This document shows positions 15,688-24,386 of a DNA stretch of 54,130 nucleotides, piece by piece. The notes below the pieces were generated by a model. The model worked only from the letters and a program-made list of their open reading frames with translations. It was not told the origin of the DNA and did not search any database. Source of the DNA: an uncultured Lachnospiraceae bacterium (GTDB taxonomy: Bacteria; Bacillota; Clostridia; Lachnospirales; Lachnospiraceae). Every line of letters begins with the position of its first letter. The first letter of the stretch is position 1. The translations under genes and the position numbers were made by a program. The stretch is taken from NCBI GenBank assembly GCA_910576975.1, contig CAJTJY010000024.1, positions 1-54,130 of the forward strand. The letters are read 5' to 3'.

Positions 15688-17367
15688 ATGGCAACAAAGG
15701 CTTATTATCCAAGAACAGAAATCGGACCAGGAAAAGTTGGCTTCGCAAAAACGCGTTCCATCATTGAGGCTGCTTTCTATGGAAACAATGTAATAAAAGT
15801 TAATACATTGAGAGAGGCGTATGAACTTGCGAAGAATTCTCCAGGAACCGTTGTGACGGACATGCCTGTATATAAGGGAGAGGAATTCGGCCTGGAGGCA
15901 GATGCAAAGGTGCTCCTGTTCAATGACGGTTCTATCACCGGACGTTATGCTCCTGCAAGAAGGATTACAGGAAAGCCAGGAGTGAATACTACAGAATTAG
16001 ACAAGATCTTAATGGATGCAGTATATGATTCCAGATGGAAGACCATGTACCATGCAGAGGTATTTATCGGGCTCGATCCGGAATTCATGGTTAAGGCGCA
16101 TCTGCTGATCCCAGAAGGAGAAGAGAACGTGCTGTATTCCTGGATGCTGAATTTCCAGTATATGTCTGATCAGTATGTGAAGATGTATAAGTCGTCCAAG
16201 GTGTATGACAATGAGCCGGATATTTATATTTTCTCTGATCCTCAGTGGACGGGAACAGATAAGACGGATATCTCCGATCCGAACTGCCTGTGCTATTTCA
16301 ATACGGATACCAACTGCGCAGGAATCCTCGGCATGAGATATTTCGGAGAGCATAAGAAAGGAACCCTGACGCTTGCATGGGCGGTTGCAAACCGTAACGG
16401 CTATGCTTCTTGTCATGGCGGACAGAAAGAATATACGCTTGACGATGGCTCTAAATATGTTGCAGCCGTATTTGGATTATCTGGATCTGGCAAGTCCACG
16501 ATTACGCATGCAAAGCATGATAATAAATATCCATCGATCAAGGTGCTTCATGACGACGCATTTGTAATCAATGCGGAGACTTGTTCTTCGGTAGCGTTAG
16601 AGCCTACCTATTTTGATAAGACGGCAGATTATCCCACAGCATGTGAAGATAACAAGTATCTTCTCACAGCTCAGAACTGTTCTGCGACCTTGGATGAGGA
16701 TGGAAAGGTTGTTCTGGTAACAGAGGACATCCGTAACGGCAATGGGCGTGCGATCAAGTCCAAACTGTGGTCTCCAAACCGTGTGGACAAGATTGAGGCT
16801 CCGGTAAATGCGATTTTCTGGATTATGAAGGATCCTACAATTCCGCCAGTAGTTAAGTTAAAAGGAGCTTCCCTGGCTTCTGTTATGGGAGCTACTCTGG
16901 CAACGAAGCGTTCCACTGCGGAACGTCTTGCAGCAGGCGTAGATCCGAATGCTTTGGTTGTAGAGCCATATGCAAACCCATTTAGAACGTATCCGTTAGT
17001 AAATGATTATGAAAAATTTAAGTCTTTGGTGGAATCCAAGAACGTAGATTGCTACATTATCAATACGGGCGATTTCATGGGAAAGAAGGTTCAGCCCAAA
17101 GATACCTTAGGCATATTGGAAGCAGTCGTTGAAAAGAAAGCCGAATTCAAGCAATGGGGACCGTTCTCTGATATTGAGATTTTTGAATGGGAAGGCTTTG
17201 TTCCAGATTTATCAAATAAAGATTATGTTGACCAGTTAAAGGCACGTATGCAGGACAGATTGAACTATGTGACAAATCTGGACGAGGCAGAAGGCGGATT
17301 TAACAAGCTTCCCGAGGATGCGGCGGCAGCGATCAAGAAAGTAGTAGATCAGGCAAATACACTATAA
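15688..17367 (+). CDS. pckA: Phosphoenolpyruvate carboxykinase (ATP)
   Basis: A 559-residue ATP-type PEPCK interconverting oxaloacetate and PEP; in gut anaerobes it often runs in the carboxylating, ATP-forming direction. The kinase-1a P-loop GLSGSGKST is at residues 263-271, the metal and nucleotide segment LHDDAF follows, and the oxaloacetate-binding part RYAPARR lies near residue 90. AAGGAGG precedes ATG 15688. It is about 20 residues longer than the E. coli enzyme. It is monocistronic with its own promoter and terminator. Confidence 0.95.
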   Translation: MATKAYYPRTEIGPGKVGFAKTRSIIEAAFYGNNVIKVNTLREAYELAKNSPGTVVTDMPVYKGEEFGLEADAKVLLFNDGSITGRYAPARRITGKPGVNTTELDKILMDAVYDSRWKTMYHAEVFIGLDPEFMVKAHLLIPEGEENVLYSWMLNFQYMSDQYVKMYKSSKVYDNEPDIYIFSDPQWTGTDKTDISDPNCLCYFNTDTNCAGILGMRYFGEHKKGTLTLAWAVANRNGYASCHGGQKEYTLDDGSKYVAAVFGLSGSGKSTITHAKHDNKYPSIKVLHDDAFVINAETCSSVALEPTYFDKTADYPTACEDNKYLLTAQNCSATLDEDGKVVLVTEDIRNGNGRAIKSKLWSPNRVDKIEAPVNAIFWIMKDPTIPPVVKLKGASLASVMGATLATKRSTAERLAAGVDPNALVVEPYANPFRTYPLVNDYEKFKSLVESKNVDCYIINTGDFMGKKVQPKDTLGILEAVVEKKAEFKQWGPFSDIEIFEWEGFVPDLSNKDYVDQLKARMQDRLNYVTNLDEAEGGFNKLPEDAAAAIKKVVDQANTL

Positions 17368-17386
17368 ATTAAGACATTTATCATTT

Positions 17387-17428
17387 GCTCCCACAGGATA
17401 GTGATATTCTGTGGGAGCATGTATATTT
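17387..17428 (+). terminator. pckA terminator
   Basis: A perfect 10-bp stem GCTCCCACAG / CTGTGGGAGC (17387-17396, 17409-17418) with a 12-nt loop, followed by an AT-rich ATGTATATTTTAG tail. Confidence 0.75.
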
Positions 17429-17507
17429 TAGAAATAAGTAAATAAATTGTAAAGAATAATTTAAAAAATATTATGTTTAGCAATCATTATAGAGTTGGGG
17501 ATTTAAT

Positions 17508-19520
17508 ATGAAGAAAAGTAAAATATTAGTAATATTCGTTTTTTGTTTTATGCTGCTTTCTGGCATTTTAATCAACAAAGGCGAGGCGCAGGCAGCAGGA
17601 AATTATTACATACAAATTAACAAAGGAACAAACGTAGTCACAGTATTTCGGAGCGACGGAACTCCGGTAAGGGCGTTTGTCTGTTCTACTGGCTCGGCAA
17701 CGCCTATCGGTACTTTTTACACCAGCCAGAAACTGCGCTGGCATACACTTGATGGTCCTTCGTATGGACAGTACTGTACTCGTATCGTAAATTCGATTTT
17801 GTTTCATTCCGTGTGGTATTATGCGAATGGAGATTATGCCTCCCAGTCTTATCGGGAGTACAATAAATTGGGATCTACCGCAAGCCATGGATGCGTTCGC
17901 CTGACAGTGGCAGATTCCAAATGGATTTATGACAATTGTTCGCTTCAGACCAAAGTCACGATTATCTATGGTTCTTCTGCAAATGATCCTCTTGGCAAGC
18001 CGGAGGCAATTAAAATACCAGCACGCTTTGGAAGCAGGGGCTGGGATCCTACGGATCCGATGGCGGGAAATCCCTACAGCGGTTTAAGGCCATCGATCAA
18101 TACGTCAGGCGCATGGACTCAGATTGAATACGGCAGTGCCTTTCAAGCATATAATGGCATTGTGGGCTTAGATTCTCTGGGCAATAATATCAGTCATAAA
18201 TTGGGTTGCGTTGGGACTGTGGATACGCACAGGCTGGGTAGTTATCGGGTGACCTACACGTTGACGGACGCGCTTGGAAGATCAGCGTCTGCCGATGTGG
18301 TTTATAATGTGGTGGATACCAAGCAAGCCGTGATCACGGGAGTAAATCCATCACAGACCAAGGAATACAATTCGACCTTGAAGCTTAGGAGTAATGTAAA
18401 AGCTTATACTGTGGATAATAAAAATCTGACTAAAAATATTGTGATAAAGGTTCGTTATCCCAGAGGAAAATCAGAAAGAGTATATAGGGATAGCACGATT
18501 AAGCTAAACAAGCTTGGAACATACAGATTTTTTTATTATGTGACAAACCCTAATAATGGGCTGGAGACGAAAGTAACTGCGAAAGTACTTGTCAAAGATA
18601 CCAAGAAGCCGAAACTGACTGGAGTTGTCAAAAAGAAAACCTTGGAATATAATGCTGTGAGAAACCTGAAATCGGGAGTAAAGGCAAAACTGGTCTCCGG
18701 AAAGAATGTAACGTCTAAAATCGTGGTAAAGGTGAGAGTGCCCAGAAGTAAGAAATATGTAAAGCTTTCCGAGCAGAAGCTTAAGAAATATAAATTTAAT
18801 AAAACAGGAACGTACAGAGTCCAGTATTCGATAACAAATCCTTATAATAAGAAAGCAGTGGCGAAGCAAGAAACAGTCATTACGGTAAAGGATACGAAAA
18901 AACCAAAAATTTCCGGGGTTGTATCGAAGAAAACAATGGAATATAATTCTACCTTAAACTTGAAGTCAAAGGTGACCGCAGAACTAGTATCTGGCAAGAG
19001 CATGACTGCTAAGATTGTCATTAAGGTAAAAGTTCCAGAAGCGCAGAAGTTTAAGACCTTAGAAGAAAACGAGTATAAGAAGTACCGTTTTGATAAAACA
19101 GGAATCTATACCGTGGAGTACTCTGTGGCAAATCCTAATAATAAAAAAGCAGTCGCAGTAAAGAATATGCTGGTCGTTGTAAAAGATACGAAAGCGCCAG
19201 TGATTTCAGGCGTTAAGAATATAGAAGTATCTCAAGGAGCGAATTTAGACTTGATGGCTGGCGTGAAAGCAACGCTCAAATCTGGAACAGATGTCACAGA
19301 ACAGATGCAGATCACGGTGACGGCTCCAGGAGAAGAGGCTGTTTCTTGGACTGAAGAGGAATATGTTTTTGACAAACTGGGAAGCTATAAAGTAGTGTAT
19401 ACGGTTGTGAATCCAATCAGCGGCAAGCAGGCGAAAAAGACCATGATTGTGACAGTGACGAATGATGATCTGCCGTTTGTTACGCCAGATGACGGACAAG
19501 AGGTTCTAGCGGAGCCATAA
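17508..19520 (+). CDS. Secreted L,D-transpeptidase with Ig-like repeats
   Basis: A 670-residue exported protein: signal peptide 1-30 (cut near AQAAG), a YkuD L,D-transpeptidase domain about 32-155 with catalytic SHGCVRL (H127, C129), an Ig-like region about 195-268, and then four ~95-residue repeats. Each repeat begins with VxDTK and ends with a TGxYxVxYSxxNPxNK-type strand. The domain makes 3-3 peptidoglycan cross-links or attaches proteins to the wall; the tail probably reaches across or binds the wall. Repeat boundaries recur every ~293 bp at the DNA level, pointing to tandem duplication. The C-terminus is acidic and lacks an LPXTG sorting signal. Confidence 0.85.
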   Translation: MKKSKILVIFVFCFMLLSGILINKGEAQAAGNYYIQINKGTNVVTVFRSDGTPVRAFVCSTGSATPIGTFYTSQKLRWHTLDGPSYGQYCTRIVNSILFHSVWYYANGDYASQSYREYNKLGSTASHGCVRLTVADSKWIYDNCSLQTKVTIIYGSSANDPLGKPEAIKIPARFGSRGWDPTDPMAGNPYSGLRPSINTSGAWTQIEYGSAFQAYNGIVGLDSLGNNISHKLGCVGTVDTHRLGSYRVTYTLTDALGRSASADVVYNVVDTKQAVITGVNPSQTKEYNSTLKLRSNVKAYTVDNKNLTKNIVIKVRYPRGKSERVYRDSTIKLNKLGTYRFFYYVTNPNNGLETKVTAKVLVKDTKKPKLTGVVKKKTLEYNAVRNLKSGVKAKLVSGKNVTSKIVVKVRVPRSKKYVKLSEQKLKKYKFNKTGTYRVQYSITNPYNKKAVAKQETVITVKDTKKPKISGVVSKKTMEYNSTLNLKSKVTAELVSGKSMTAKIVIKVKVPEAQKFKTLEENEYKKYRFDKTGIYTVEYSVANPNNKKAVAVKNMLVVVKDTKAPVISGVKNIEVSQGANLDLMAGVKATLKSGTDVTEQMQITVTAPGEEAVSWTEEEYVFDKLGSYKVVYTVVNPISGKQAKKTMIVTVTNDDLPFVTPDDGQEVLAEP

Positions 19521-19526
19521 CATGGT

Positions 19527-19566
19527 AATTAATGTGTCTTCAACATGAAATTAACATTAATTTTTA
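19527..19566 (+). terminator. Probable terminator of the L,D-transpeptidase gene
   Basis: A 9-bp AT-rich stem AATTAATGT / ACATTAATT (19527-19535, 19554-19562) with an 18-nt loop and TTTAG after it. It is weak by GC content but well placed. Confidence 0.45.
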
Positions 19567-19567
19567 G

Positions 19568-19596
19568 TTGCGGTTTGGGACATAATAGAGTATAAT
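19568..19596 (+). promoter_or_regulatory. Promoter of the 6S-like RNA
   Basis: TTGCGG (19568-19573), 17-bp spacer, consensus TATAAT (19591-19596), placing +1 near 19603, where the predicted RNA begins. Confidence 0.55.
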
Positions 19597-19602
19597 CAAA
19601 AT

Positions 19603-19800
19603 GTACTAGAAAGTATTCCTGGGGTGTTCGATACCCTGTTATTTTGAACCTACATTTATTTTCATGGGATTCTTATATTGCTGATTGGATGTCAAGCCGT
19701 CATTATGCAGCGGAAGGCAGAAGAGAGGCTGCGGTTACCCACCTAGCTTGGCTAGGAGTCAAAATTGCAGGAAACGGCATTTTGGGGTACTTTCCAGAAA
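19603..19800 (+). ncRNA. ssrS: 6S RNA (likely)
   Basis: About 195 nt with the layout of clostridial 6S RNA. A closing stem pairs GAAAGTA (19609-19615) with TACTTTC (19788-19794) and TTCCTG (19616-19621) with CAGGAA (19768-19773). Inside are TGTTCGATACC, TTTTGAACCTACAT paired with ATGGGATTC, and a hairpin CCTAGC-TTG-GCTAGG followed by AGTCAAAATTG. 6S RNA mimics an open promoter and sequesters sigma-A RNA polymerase in stationary phase. No ORF with a ribosome site lies here. The 3' end is approximate. Confidence 0.65.
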
Positions 19801-19928
19801 AAAGAAAAAGATACGAAAGATTTTACCAAAGATAATTGGCGCATAAGTTTCAAAAGAGTTTGTTAAGATACGAAGGATAGAAAGCACAAAGGAACAGAAA
19901 AGAACGAAAGATAAATTTACAAAAGAGG

Positions 19929-19965
19929 AAAGGCTGCTTTGGAGAAAGGCAGCCTTTCTTATCTT
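19929..19965 (+). terminator. Intrinsic terminator downstream of the 6S-like RNA
   Basis: A 9-bp stem AAAGGCTGC / GCAGCCTTT (19929-19937, 19949-19957) and a CTTATCTTAT tail. A purine-rich, gene-free stretch (about 19795-19928) lies between the RNA and this hairpin, so a longer primary transcript is possible. Bases 19966-20172 hold no ORF that I can support. Confidence 0.65.
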
Positions 19966-20172
19966 ATAGTATTTAGAAGCTTTCCGGGCAGGATTCTTTC
20001 TTGTAAATTAAGAACCCTCTGGATGGTGCGCACTCGTGCAGACAAAGAATGTCACTGTGTGACAGCATACGGCATGTCAAAGTGTTTCAATTTCTATTCT
20101 CAGTAATGGCACAAGTGTTCAAGCGGTCGCTCCTTGAGTAAAAATTTAAAGTGAGGAAACAGGAATAACTAT

Positions 20173-22425
20173 ATGGAAAAATTATATTCCAACAGGAAAA
20201 AAAATTATATTGCGGGCATTCTTTTGCTGCTATTGCTGACTTTTGCAGCTTGGTTTATTTTTGCAGCAAATGCCAAACGGGTGATTACACAATATAGCAG
20301 TGAATATGTAGCTCTTGCGGAATTGCCGTCTCAATTGAGTTTTACTTACTATGAGGAAGATGAATGGGCGCAGAAGCTCAAGGAAGCGTTTCATGAGAAA
20401 AATTTGAACGGGAAGCTGACCTATGGGAAGCTTAAGGCAGTGCTAGAACAGCTCTCCCTTTTGGAATACATAACTTGTCCAGACGGTTTTTTCTGGAAAA
20501 CAGTGCCAAGAAGCCAGTGGAATGAGGTTTATGAGCAGATCCTCGATTTGCTGGATACGAGAAATGAAGTGTCTGCCGTCAATCTGGTGTTTCTCACGGA
20601 AGATGAGACGGACATGGAGCAGCTTTTGACAAACAAAGGAACTTTTGAGGTGGCACAAGGGGTAAATTATTTCCACTATTATGATATGTATCAGGTATAT
20701 GTAAAAGAGAGACGGATCATAGGGGTCAACAGCGAATGCCAGTCCAAGCTCACGTTAAAAAATGTATTTATCCATAGCGCCAGGGATGAAAAAGCGGAAA
20801 TCCTCTATGAGAAGCAGAAGATTTCTCTTGATATCAAGGGCCTGGAAGAAGAGATTACAGATACGATCTGCGATATAGAATGGAAGGACCGCAAGGTGAT
20901 TGCAATCTATAAAAAAGAAGATACGATTTCTGGCAAGGTTTTAAGTTTTGATGATAAACAGATTGAGATATCTGGTTATGGAACCTTAAAGCATAGCGGG
21001 AAGCTGAGAGTTTATAAGACCTATGGAACAGTGGAAGAACTGGATGAATCCAAATTAGTGATCGGAAACCTTGAGGCAGAATTTGTGGTGGCAAAGAAGC
21101 AGGTGTGCGGAATTATACTGCAGCAGCCTGCGACGATAGAGAATATCCGGGTTTTATTGTTGGGCGAAGAGAATAGCCCTTATCGTGCAAATCCCGTTCT
21201 GGTCACAGACGCAGAAGGCACGGTGACCATTGGAGATAAAGAAGAGAAGATAGAGGCAGGACAGCTTATAAAGCCAGCGGAATTATTGGATAAAAAGAAA
21301 GATTATGTAAAAATTTCATTGAGCGACGGTGACGGCAGAATTTATTTTGCCGATCAAAACGGCGAATATAGCTCTCTGGGCTATCGTGGCATATTTGAAA
21401 TCCGAAAATACCCGGAAGGGTATGGAGTAGTCAATGAGCTTCCCCTGGAACAGTATCTGTACGGGGTGGTTCCCAGTGAGATGCCAGCGTCTTATGAAAG
21501 GGACGCTCTTTGCACGCAGGCTGTTTGTGCCAGAAGCTATGCATGTATTCAGCTTATGCGGGGAGACTATGCGGCGTTAGGCGCTCATGTGGATGATACT
21601 ACGAATTATCAGGTTTATAGAAAACAGGAAGAGGATCCAGACACCAATCTTGCTGTAGACGATACTGTGGGAGAAGTGGTAAAATATCAGGGAGAAGTAG
21701 CGGAAACTTATTTCTTTTCAACGTCCTGTGGTATTACGGGAGATATGAGCGTTTGGAATGCAGAACCAGGAGAGGAAACTAATTACCTGCAGGGAACGTC
21801 TCTGCTGACGGATGGCACAATGCCAGATATTTCTGATGAAGAAAAATTCGCAGCGTTTATCAAAGATCAGAAAATCGAAGCTTATGACAGCGTCAGTCCG
21901 TATTTTCGATGGAACGCAAAGATCGCTCCTCAGGATAGGTTAAATGAAATCAATGAGGCGGTTGCGGCGCGGTATCAGGCATATGCTGCCAATGTGCAGA
22001 TCATCAAGGAGGATGGGACGGCAGGTACGGAAGCTGATTTATCAGGATTTGGCGCTGTTTTGGGCATCAGCGTGTCCGAGCGTTGCAAGCCAGGAGCGGC
22101 CAGCAAGCTTGAGATAGCTTATGAGAAAGGAAGCGTGACGCTGCTTTCGGAGTATAATATACGTTTTGTGCTGGGAAAGGCAGTCACAGAGCTGACGGAC
22201 AAAGATGGTAAGCCTGTAAAGATGGAGCTTTTGCCGAGCGCTTATTGTTCTGTGGTGCCGGTCGAGGGAGGGTATGTTGCCTATGGCGGGGGTTACGGTC
22301 ATGGAATCGGCATGTGCCAAAATGCCGCCAATGGCATGGCGAAAGCGGGCATGAGCTATATAGAGATATTGATGAAGTTTTATCATGATATAGAGATTGA
22401 AAATATTTACAACAGCCAGGAATGA
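20173..22425 (+). CDS. SpoIID/LytB-domain protein
   Basis: A 750-residue protein with one N-terminal TM segment (about 12-33) and a SpoIID/LytB domain in the C-terminal half, starting near residue 385. Its core reads LPLEQYLYGVVPSEMPASY, with the catalytic Glu at about E436, then TQAVCARSYA and, near the end, YGHGIGMCQNAA. SpoIID is a lytic transglycosylase that cleaves denuded glycan strands during engulfment. This protein is about twice the usual SpoIID length because of a ~350-residue beta-rich N-terminal part that I do not recognise, so it may be a paralogue rather than SpoIID itself. ATG 20173 follows an AGGA. Its last codons begin the first unit of a downstream tandem repeat. Confidence 0.8.
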   Translation: MEKLYSNRKKNYIAGILLLLLLTFAAWFIFAANAKRVITQYSSEYVALAELPSQLSFTYYEEDEWAQKLKEAFHEKNLNGKLTYGKLKAVLEQLSLLEYITCPDGFFWKTVPRSQWNEVYEQILDLLDTRNEVSAVNLVFLTEDETDMEQLLTNKGTFEVAQGVNYFHYYDMYQVYVKERRIIGVNSECQSKLTLKNVFIHSARDEKAEILYEKQKISLDIKGLEEEITDTICDIEWKDRKVIAIYKKEDTISGKVLSFDDKQIEISGYGTLKHSGKLRVYKTYGTVEELDESKLVIGNLEAEFVVAKKQVCGIILQQPATIENIRVLLLGEENSPYRANPVLVTDAEGTVTIGDKEEKIEAGQLIKPAELLDKKKDYVKISLSDGDGRIYFADQNGEYSSLGYRGIFEIRKYPEGYGVVNELPLEQYLYGVVPSEMPASYERDALCTQAVCARSYACIQLMRGDYAALGAHVDDTTNYQVYRKQEEDPDTNLAVDDTVGEVVKYQGEVAETYFFSTSCGITGDMSVWNAEPGEETNYLQGTSLLTDGTMPDISDEEKFAAFIKDQKIEAYDSVSPYFRWNAKIAPQDRLNEINEAVAARYQAYAANVQIIKEDGTAGTEADLSGFGAVLGISVSERCKPGAASKLEIAYEKGSVTLLSEYNIRFVLGKAVTELTDKDGKPVKMELLPSAYCSVVPVEGGYVAYGGGYGHGIGMCQNAANGMAKAGMSYIEILMKFYHDIEIENIYNSQE

Positions 22426-22562
22426 AAGTAAAAAGATGAGATTATGCCATGCTATGGGGATTGAACGCAGATACGACAGCTAGGAATGAAAGTAACAAAG
22501 ATGAGATTCTATTGTGTCATGGGAATGGAACATAGATACGGCAACTAGGAATGAAATTGTGG
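22419..22562 (+). repeat. Tandem repeat, about 2.2 copies of a 64/65-bp unit
   Basis: Units start at 22419, 22483 and 22548 (the last partial), each with GGAATGAAA followed by an AAAGATGAGATT block and ending GATACG(A/G)CA(G/A)CTA. Unit 1 contains the stop codon of the SpoIID-family gene (GAA-TGA), so the array is a local duplication of the gene's 3' tail that pushes the yihY ribosome site downstream. Confidence 0.75.
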
Positions 22563-22570
22563 AGGATGTT

Positions 22571-23389
22571 ATGTGGAGAATGATAGCCAGGACGAAAAAC
22601 TTTATTGATAAATGCAAGAAAGACCATGTCAGTGCGTTTGCAGCGCAGTCAGCGTTTTTTATTGTGCTGTCGCTAATTCCCTTTATTATGCTGTTTATTT
22701 CTCTGGTTCAGTATACTCCAGTGACAGAGGGAATGGTTCTGGCTACCATCAACCGCATTATGCCAACGTATATCTCTCCGTTTTTGATTGGAATCACTCA
22801 CGAAATGTACAATAATTCTGTGGGGATTGTTTCTGCGGCTGCGGTAGTAGCTGTGTGGTCTGCGGCAAAAGGCATTCAGTATCTGACAAACGGATTGAAC
22901 AAAGTATATGATATCGAAGAGACCAGAAATTGGATTTTGCTGCGTTTTCGGGCAATCTTATATACCTTGCTGTTGGTAACCGCTATCGTGGCGTCCATGG
23001 TGCTGATGGTGTTTGGCAATAGCCTGCAGCATTTGATTGTCCAGTATCTTCCGATTGTATCGGACATTACACAGGGGATTTTAAAGCTACGTTCCTTAAT
23101 TCTGATGGCAGTTTTGATGCTGTTCTTTTGCATGTTGTTTAAAATGCTGCCCAATCGCAAAGCCGCTTTTAGAAGCCAGCTTCCAGGCAGCATTTTAGGC
23201 GCAGTGGGATGGTCCCTTTTGTCTTTTGGCATTTCTGTGTATGTGGATTATTTTCATGGCTTTTCAATGTACGGCAGCCTGACCACGATCATTCTAGTGA
23301 TGCTTTGGCTATATTTTGGGATCTATATTCTGTTGGTGTGTGCAGAAATAAATAATATTTATGAGGAATATTGGGCGGAGCGGCAATAA
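22571..23389 (+). CDS. YihY/BrkB-family membrane protein
   Basis: A 272-residue protein with six predicted TM helices and the YihY/virulence-factor-BrkB signature (SAFAAQSAFFIVLSLIPF near residue 20; later GSILGAVGWSLLSFG and YGSLTTIILVMLWLY). The biochemical role is unknown; the old RNase BN label is not supported for this family. ATG 22571 has GGAGG 5 bases upstream; an in-frame GTG at 22514 lies inside the tandem repeat. It probably shares a transcript with the upstream SpoIID-family gene. Confidence 0.85.
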   Translation: MWRMIARTKNFIDKCKKDHVSAFAAQSAFFIVLSLIPFIMLFISLVQYTPVTEGMVLATINRIMPTYISPFLIGITHEMYNNSVGIVSAAAVVAVWSAAKGIQYLTNGLNKVYDIEETRNWILLRFRAILYTLLLVTAIVASMVLMVFGNSLQHLIVQYLPIVSDITQGILKLRSLILMAVLMLFFCMLFKMLPNRKAAFRSQLPGSILGAVGWSLLSFGISVYVDYFHGFSMYGSLTTIILVMLWLYFGIYILLVCAEINNIYEEYWAERQ

Positions 23390-23493
23390 TGCGCACCGCC
23401 CTTTCTAGCTACATCATTCTGGTACTTAATCAGTCCTTGCTGTCAACATTTTCTGCTATTGTCTCTGAGCTCCCCAATGCTTTCTATAGCGTG

Positions 23494-24096
23494 TCAATGG
23501 ATTTTGCGGTCTTTGTAATAATATTCTTTATCATGCTCATTAATTTCACGCATTACCCTGCAGGGATTCCCAACAGCGACGACATTTGCGGGAATATCGG
23601 TTGTCACAATGCTTCCTGCGCCGATGACGGTATGATCTCCAATTGAGATACCTGGAAGAATGATTGCCCCTGCGCCAATCCAGCAGTTTCTGCCTATGTG
23701 GACTGGCATATTATATTGATAGAGTTGTTCTCGGAGTTCTGGAAGAATGGGATGGGCTGCAGTGACGATGGTGACATTTGGACCGATCATTGTATAGTCG
23801 CCCACATAAATGTGGCTATCATCCACGCAGGTCAAGTTATAATTGGCATAGACCATTTTTCCAAAATGGCAGTGATGCCCGCCAAAGTTTGCGAAAAAAG
23901 GCGCTTCAATGTAAACGCCTTCGCCACAGTCTCCGAGCAGTTCTGTTAACATTTTCATCCTCTTTTCTGATTCGGAAGGCTTTGTGAGATTGTAGTCATA
24001 AAGCCTGTCTTGATAAACGACCTGTTCTTTTAAGATTTCTTTGTCACCCGGAAGATATAGTTCTCCTGTGTGTAGCTTTTTTTTCATCTCGCTCAT
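23494..24096 (-). CDS. Sugar O-acetyltransferase (LacA/Maa-type)
   Basis: A 200-residue left-handed beta-helix acetyltransferase. The N-terminal Mac domain (residues about 3-55, KKKLHTGELYLPGD) is followed by hexapeptide repeats. The catalytic His is H115 in TAAHP, aligned with His115 of E. coli LacA, and the C-terminus has GNPCRV. It transfers acetyl from acetyl-CoA to a sugar or galactoside hydroxyl; the natural acceptor is unknown. ATG 24096 has GGAGG upstream. It converges with yihY. Confidence 0.88.
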   Translation of the reverse strand: MSEMKKKLHTGELYLPGDKEILKEQVVYQDRLYDYNLTKPSESEKRMKMLTELLGDCGEGVYIEAPFFANFGGHHCHFGKMVYANYNLTCVDDSHIYVGDYTMIGPNVTIVTAAHPILPELREQLYQYNMPVHIGRNCWIGAGAIILPGISIGDHTVIGAGSIVTTDIPANVVAVGNPCRVMREINEHDKEYYYKDRKIH

Positions 24097-24209
24097 AATT
24101 TCCTCCATTCTGTGCGCATTTCAGCACAAACTGACGCCATGCTCGTTTGCTACTTCGTATTATGATAATATCAGAACTTTAATGGAAAATCAAAAAATTA
24201 TACAATTTG

Positions 24210-24280
24210 TTGAAGTTTCCCATTTCGTAATTTCATAGTGTCAAAAGGTTTTCATTACAAAATGGGAAAATTTTTGTTAT
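24210..24280 (+). mobile_element. Truncated palindromic element R2
   Basis: This matches the left arm and first internal module of element R1 and the arms of R4: TTGAAGTTTCCC, then a CATAGTGTCAAAAGG junction, then TTTTCATTACAAA. The second half is missing. What remains folds into a 16-bp stem with one mismatch (from 24216 to about 24270) and then TTTTTG, so it could now act as a terminator for transcription toward spoIIIA. No flanking direct repeat was found. Confidence 0.55.
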
Positions 24281-24312
24281 TCTCTGCAATCGCATCAATC
24301 ATTTGGAAAATT

Positions 24313-24342
24313 AGCATATTTCCAATCTTGTCCTCATATATT
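24313..24342 (+). promoter_or_regulatory. Sigma-E-type promoter of the spoIIIA operon
   Basis: AGCATATT (24313-24320), exactly 14-bp spacer, CATATATT (24335-24342). This fits the sporulation sigma-E consensus (-35 GKMATATT, -10 CATACAMT) at 7/8 and 6/8 positions. It lies about 45 bp upstream of spoIIIAA, and the operon is known to be sigma-E dependent in Bacillus. Confidence 0.65.
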
Positions 24343-24386
24343 TGAAATCAGATACAGACAGGCAGTAAGAGATCGGAGGACAGCTT

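Noticed and set aside
20033..20100. TGTCACTGTGTGACA-type dyad as another family copy
   Set aside because: The dyad is short and lacks the CAAAAGG junction and modules of the family.
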